Notes under the pieces: generated by a model
What the model was told of the DNA's origin: nothing
The model's database searches: none
The model's input: the letters and a program-made list of their open reading frames with translations, nothing else
Made by a program: the position numbers and the translations under genes
Shown: piece by piece, positions 60,319 to 64,000 of the stretch
Numbering within the stretch: the stretch's first letter is position 1
How the letters are laid out: each line of letters begins with the position of its first letter
Source of the DNA: Kitasatospora arboriphila
GTDB taxonomy: Bacteria; Actinomycetota; Actinomycetes; Mycobacteriales; Mycobacteriaceae
Direction: 5' to 3'
Assembly: GCF_000717275.1 (NCBI RefSeq)
Contig: NZ_JNYV01000003.1
Coordinates: 1-64,000, forward strand
Length of the DNA: 64,000 nt

Positions 60319-60456
60319 CGATCGCACTCCTCGCGGTTCGAGCTGCACACTGCGGCCGCGCTGTCACCCGCGGTCTCGGGGCACCGACTGCCGTACTTGC
60401 CTAGGACTGTAGTAGCCCGTTCCAGCCGCGGTTACCCGGGAGTAGCGTTATTCGTC

Positions 60457-61164
60457 GTGACGAACGAACCGGTGGATCTGTCGAGCATGCGGGTGGCCTA
60501 TTCGGCATCGGGCGGTGACGACGCGGCAGGTGCGGACGGGGTCCGCGGCAACCTCGATCCGAGCTGGCTCGCAGGGGATCCGCCGTGGCTGGCCCTGTTC
60601 GGCCAATGGCTGCGCGAAGCCATCGATGCCGCGATCGCCGAACCCAATGCGATGGTCCTCGGCACGGTTGATGCCGACGGCCATCCGTCCACCCGCACGG
60701 TGTTGTGCAAGGGTGCCGATGCCGACGGCGTGGTGTTCTTCACCGGCTACGACTCCGACAAGGCGAACCATCTGGCGACCACTCCGTATGCCTCGGTCAC
60801 CTTCCCGTGGATCGGGATGGAGCGGCAGGTGCACTTTCGGGGGCCCGTCAGCAAGGTGCCCGCCGAGGCCACCGAGAACTACTGGGTCAGGCGGCCACGG
60901 GGCTCTCAGCTCAGTGCCTACGCGTCCGAACAGTCGGCACCCATCGAGTCACGCCAGGCGCTCGAAGAGCGTGCGGCGGCGATCGCGGACCAATTCGGTG
61001 GCGCCGACGGGGATCAACCGGTTCCGGTGCCGCCGCGCTGGGGTGGCTATCGCCTGACACCCACCGAGGTGGAGTTCTGGCAGGGCCGGGCCAACCGGTT
61101 GCACAACCGGGTTCGGTGCACTCTCGTCGACGGCCGTTGGCGCAGTGTGAGACTGCAGCCGTGA
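60457..61164 (+). CDS. pdxH: Pyridoxamine 5'-phosphate oxidase
   Basis: 235 residues, GTG start. Family blocks are [59 protein letters not shown], and the substrate segments [15 protein letters not shown] and [13 protein letters not shown] near the end. It makes pyridoxal phosphate with FMN and O2. An ATG at 60487 is possible. It is divergent from citrate synthase and followed by an MFS gene after 58 bp. The downstream SerC and DapC enzymes depend on its product, but that is no sign of linkage. Confidence 0.93.
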   Translation: MTNEPVDLSSMRVAYSASGGDDAAGADGVRGNLDPSWLAGDPPWLALFGQWLREAIDAAIAEPNAMVLGTVDADGHPSTRTVLCKGADADGVVFFTGYDSDKANHLATTPYASVTFPWIGMERQVHFRGPVSKVPAEATENYWVRRPRGSQLSAYASEQSAPIESRQALEERAAAIADQFGGADGDQPVPVPPRWGGYRLTPTEVEFWQGRANRLHNRVRCTLVDGRWRSVRLQP

Positions 61165-61222
61165 CACCGACCACGCTCACCCGGCAGGTCCTGCCGGATT
61201 CGGGTTCCGGGGCACGGACGAG

Positions 61223-62488
61223 GTGACGCGCCGGTTCCTCGCCGACACCACCCCGCTGCAACACCCTGATTTCCGACGCCTGTGGTGGGCGAACATCGTC
61301 ACGGTCATCGGTGCGCAACTGACGGTGGTGGCGGTTCCCGCACAGATCTACCAACTCACCGGCAGCTCGGCCTACGTCGGGCTGACCGGATTGTTCGGCC
61401 TTGTCCCCCTGGTGATCTTCGGCCTCTGGGGCGGGGCGGTCGCCGACGTGATGGACCGGCGAATCCTGTTGATCATCACGACATTCGGGCTGATCGCGAC
61501 CAGCGCCCTGTTCTTTGTCCAGTCAGCACTGGGCTTCGGCAACGTGTGGTTCATCCTCGTGGTGTTCGCGGTACAGCAGGCCTTCTTTGCGGTCAACCAG
61601 CCGACGCGGTCGGCGATCCTGCCCAAGTTGATGTCGAAAACCGAACTGCCCGCTGCTAATTCGCTGAACATGACGGTGATGCAGGCCGGCGGGATCGCCG
61701 GCCCGCTGGTGGGTGGGGCGCTCATCCCGATCCTGGGTTATTCCGTGCTGTACCTGGTGGACACGTTGTTCCTGTTCGCCACGATCTGGGCGGTGATCCG
61801 GTTGCCGTCGCTGCGTCCGGAGGGACCGGACAAACGGGGCACGCCGGGCTTGAAGTCGGTGATCGAGGGATTCCGCTATCTCGGCGGTCACAAGGTCTTG
61901 ATGATGTCGTTCCTGGTGGACCTGATCGCGATGATCTTCGGAATGCCCAGGGCGCTGTTCCCGCAGATGGCGCACGAGAGTTTCGGTGGACCAGACGGTG
62001 GCGGTGTGGCCTTTGCGCTCTTGTTCTCGGCCATCGCCGCGGGTGCGGTGATCGGGGGAGTGTTCTCCGGCTGGGTCTCGCGAGTGCAGCGTCAGGGGTA
62101 CGCGGTGATCATCTGCATCCTCATCTGGGGTGTGGCGATCACCGGGGTGGGAATCTGTGTCGGTTTCGCCTCCGGGTCGGCGCTGCCGATGCTCCCGATC
62201 GCGGTGGCGTTGCTCATGATCGGCGGCGCCGCGGACATGGCGTCGGCAGCGTTCCGGATGTCGATGCTGCAGGCGGCCGCGAATGACGATGTGCGAGGCC
62301 GCCTTCAGGGCGTCTTCATCGTTGTCGTCGCGGGCGGTCCGCGCATTGCCGACGTCGCACATGGCGCCGCGGCCGCATCGGTCGGCACCGCGGTCGCCAC
62401 CGCCGGCGGCGGCATCCTGGTCGTGATCGGAACAGTCTTCGCTGCCCTCGCCGTCCCCGCCTTTGTCCGCTACCGCATCACGCGCTGA
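61223..62488 (+). CDS. MFS exporter, EntS-like
   Basis: 421 residues, GTG start, twelve helices. PLQHPDFRRLWWANIVTVIG and the loop GGAVADVMDRRILLI (motif A) fit the enterobactin exporter EntS/MFS_3 group. No siderophore genes are nearby, so the substrate stays open. It lies 58 bp after pdxH and 17 bp from the convergent kinase gene. Confidence 0.84.
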   Translation: MTRRFLADTTPLQHPDFRRLWWANIVTVIGAQLTVVAVPAQIYQLTGSSAYVGLTGLFGLVPLVIFGLWGGAVADVMDRRILLIITTFGLIATSALFFVQSALGFGNVWFILVVFAVQQAFFAVNQPTRSAILPKLMSKTELPAANSLNMTVMQAGGIAGPLVGGALIPILGYSVLYLVDTLFLFATIWAVIRLPSLRPEGPDKRGTPGLKSVIEGFRYLGGHKVLMMSFLVDLIAMIFGMPRALFPQMAHESFGGPDGGGVAFALLFSAIAAGAVIGGVFSGWVSRVQRQGYAVIICILIWGVAITGVGICVGFASGSALPMLPIAVALLMIGGAADMASAAFRMSMLQAAANDDVRGRLQGVFIVVVAGGPRIADVAHGAAAASVGTAVATAGGGILVVIGTVFAALAVPAFVRYRITR

Positions 62489-62505
62489 CGATCACCCGCT
62501 GACGA

Positions 62506-63849
62506 TCACCGGGCACCGGCGCGGGTGCGGCTGGGGGCCGAATCCTTGAGAAGGCCTGCGGTGTACCCGACAACCTGGGGGTCGGCCATCGCCTTCCATC
62601 GCGGGGCGAGCAGTTTCATGTAGCGCTCGACGTAGAGCAACTGCTTGCCGACGAGTACCAGTTCACGGGGGAGTCGGGCGTCGTAGTTCTTGGCGAGGTT
62701 CGCGAGTTGACGGCCCAGGTCGGCATACGCCATGTTCCCCAGTTCGGTTCCGCCGATGGGGGCGGCGACCCGTCGCAGGTCCTTGGCGGTCTCGCGGACC
62801 GAACCCGGTTTCCCGAAGGTGCCCAGCGCAGCCAGGGCCTGACCGGCGGCCTCGTAGTTGCTGCGCATCAGGTTGCCGAGCAATTCGCGGACGATCATGC
62901 GGGTGGTGTCGTCGAAGCGGCCGACGATGCCCCAGTCGAGGAACACGATGCGCCCGTCGGCGTCGACGAGAACGTTCCCGGCATGCAGATCGCCATGGAA
63001 GATCCCGTCGGTGAAGGCCGACTCGAGCAACGACATCAGCAGCGTCTTGACGATCTCGGTGCCGTCGTGACCCGCGCGGCGGATGGCCTTGACGTCGTCG
63101 ATGCGAATGGCGTCCACCCGCTCGAGGGTGAGTACCCGCTCGGTGGTGTGGTCCCAGTACACCTTCGGAACACGCACTTTGTCGGCGTACTTCGACCCCG
63201 AGATGGCCGCGGTCCACTCCTCCATGGCGGCGGCTTCGGTGCGGAAGTCCAGCTCGGAATGGAGGTTGGCGGTGAAGTCCTCGATCACCGCTTTGGCGCT
63301 GAGCATGCGTCCGTACGAGGACAGTTCCACGAGCGCTGCGGTGCGCTGCAGGATCTGCAGGTCGGCGGCCAGCCGGGCCTTGATGCCCGGGCGCTGGATC
63401 TTGACGACCACCGACTCGCCGGTCTTCAGCGTCGCGGTGTGGACCTGCGAGATGGACGCGGACGCGATCGGCTCGGCGTCGAAGTCGTCGAACACCTCGT
63501 CGGGGTCGCGGCCGAGCTGACTGGTCAGCAGCGCACGAACCTGCTCGGGGTCGGCAGGGGGCACCCTGTCGAGCAGCGACCGGAACTCATCGGAGAGCAC
63601 CTTGGGGAACACGCCAGGACTCGAGGCGATGAGCTGCCCGAGCTTGACGTAGGTCGGGCCCAGGGCGGCGAACGTGTTGCGTGTCTCGCCGGCTCCGATT
63701 GCGGCCGCGTCCTGCTTGTGGCGTACCCGGGTGGCGAAGCGCGCGCCTCCGCAGACGGCGTGCCAGGCGGTGGCGCCGATGCGCGCCGCCTCGGTGGTCA
63801 GCGGCACCTTCTGCAGTGTCGGTCGTGGCTCGGCTGTCGTGATGGTCAT
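62506..63849 (-). CDS. ABC1/UbiB (AarF) family atypical kinase
   Basis: 447 residues, start fixed by GGAGG 4 bp upstream of the ATG. The family motifs are all present: YVKLGQLIASSPGVFPKVLS (KxGQ), ASISQVHTATLKTGESVVVKIQRPG cut here as SISQVHTATL and VVVKIQRPG, HGDLHAGNVLVDADG, and FLDWGIVGRF. Members bind nucleotide and act in quinone or lipid biology. The rest of the window (63850-64000) shows no gene. Confidence 0.88.
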   Translation of the reverse strand: MTITTAEPRPTLQKVPLTTEAARIGATAWHAVCGGARFATRVRHKQDAAAIGAGETRNTFAALGPTYVKLGQLIASSPGVFPKVLSDEFRSLLDRVPPADPEQVRALLTSQLGRDPDEVFDDFDAEPIASASISQVHTATLKTGESVVVKIQRPGIKARLAADLQILQRTAALVELSSYGRMLSAKAVIEDFTANLHSELDFRTEAAAMEEWTAAISGSKYADKVRVPKVYWDHTTERVLTLERVDAIRIDDVKAIRRAGHDGTEIVKTLLMSLLESAFTDGIFHGDLHAGNVLVDADGRIVFLDWGIVGRFDDTTRMIVRELLGNLMRSNYEAAGQALAALGTFGKPGSVRETAKDLRRVAAPIGGTELGNMAYADLGRQLANLAKNYDARLPRELVLVGKQLLYVERYMKLLAPRWKAMADPQVVGYTAGLLKDSAPSRTRAGAR

Positions 63850-64000
63850 GGTCCTCCGCATGCGACTTGTCGCCGGGGCAGGCCATCCCGGTTTTGGGGA
63901 CGGCCGATGGTCGATGCTCCGCCGGACATGGTAGGGCATCTGGCCATGAGCGCCAGTCGGCTTGTCTCGGTGCTGCAGGACTAGTCGAATCCCCAGGTGG

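Overview
The window is high-GC actinobacterial chromosome from a member of the Mycobacteriales, most like a Gordonia or Williamsia relative. The reasons are a 13E12/DUF222 repeat protein, a resuscitation-promoting factor, SepH, an Eis-type acetyltransferase, several F420-type proteins, and a long right-hand block (about 34-60.3 kb) whose gene order matches my memory of the Mycobacterium tuberculosis Rv0858c-Rv0889c neighbourhood. The genus is an inference. No tRNA, rRNA, CRISPR array, insertion sequence or replication origin was seen.

Left part (1-8.0 kb): the N-terminal part of a 13E12-family HNH protein running off the left edge, with an SOS-box-like palindrome upstream; an F420-type oxidoreductase, an SDR, an alpha/beta hydrolase and a MOSC protein; a divergent TetR/drug-exporter pair ending in a double-stem terminator; and a membrane-anchored hydrolase.

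Centre of interest (8.47-19.09 kb): a compact operon that reads as a class V lanthipeptide (lanthidin) gene cluster. In order it encodes a methyltransferase, an APH-type kinase with intact motifs, a HopA1-family lyase-like protein, two small precursor peptides, a two-gene M16 protease (one active, one inactive subunit), an F420-type reductase, a LanD-like cysteine decarboxylase, a second APH-like protein that has lost its catalytic motifs, an ABC exporter (ATPase plus permease) and an unknown 83-residue protein, followed by a strong hairpin. Both precursors share a leader motif, an SSxxC block at the presumed core start and a TxxxGC C-terminus. These features suggest an N-dimethylated lanthionine at the N-terminus, D-alanine/D-butyrine residues from reduced dehydroamino acids, and a C-terminal AviMeCys ring. 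Almost all junctions overlap by 1-4 bases; the precursors stand apart, flanked by RNA hairpins.

Middle (19.2-34 kb): accessory and stress genes. They are a TraR/DksA-type zinc finger protein, a Ddn-like protein, DoxX, an RsbQ-RsbP pair (alpha/beta hydrolase plus PAS-PP2C phosphatase), XdhC, a pentapeptide-repeat membrane protein, an FAD monooxygenase, YceI, a TetR regulator with a 16-bp palindromic operator, a six-helix HAMP adenylate cyclase, an SDR, an AlkB-type dioxygenase and two coupled CBS/DUF21 transporters.

Right part (34-64 kb): the conserved block. It holds dapC with a degenerate ECF41 sigma-like gene, the XPB helicase and its partner, molybdenum cofactor genes (moaC-mog-moaE and moaA-moaD) around an rpf gene that carries a c-di-AMP riboswitch and an upstream CRP-type site, a cold-shock protein, DUF2771, an MFS protein, DUF3027, a sacsin/HSP90-like ATPase, a PAP2 phosphatase overlapping DUF2530 tail to tail, MarR, an Eis-like GNAT, a SpoU methyltransferase, DUF6928, SepH, SerC, citrate synthase, PdxH, an MFS exporter and an ABC1/UbiB kinase. 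Two copies of a 51-bp palindromic repeat lie in intergenic positions 17 kb apart.
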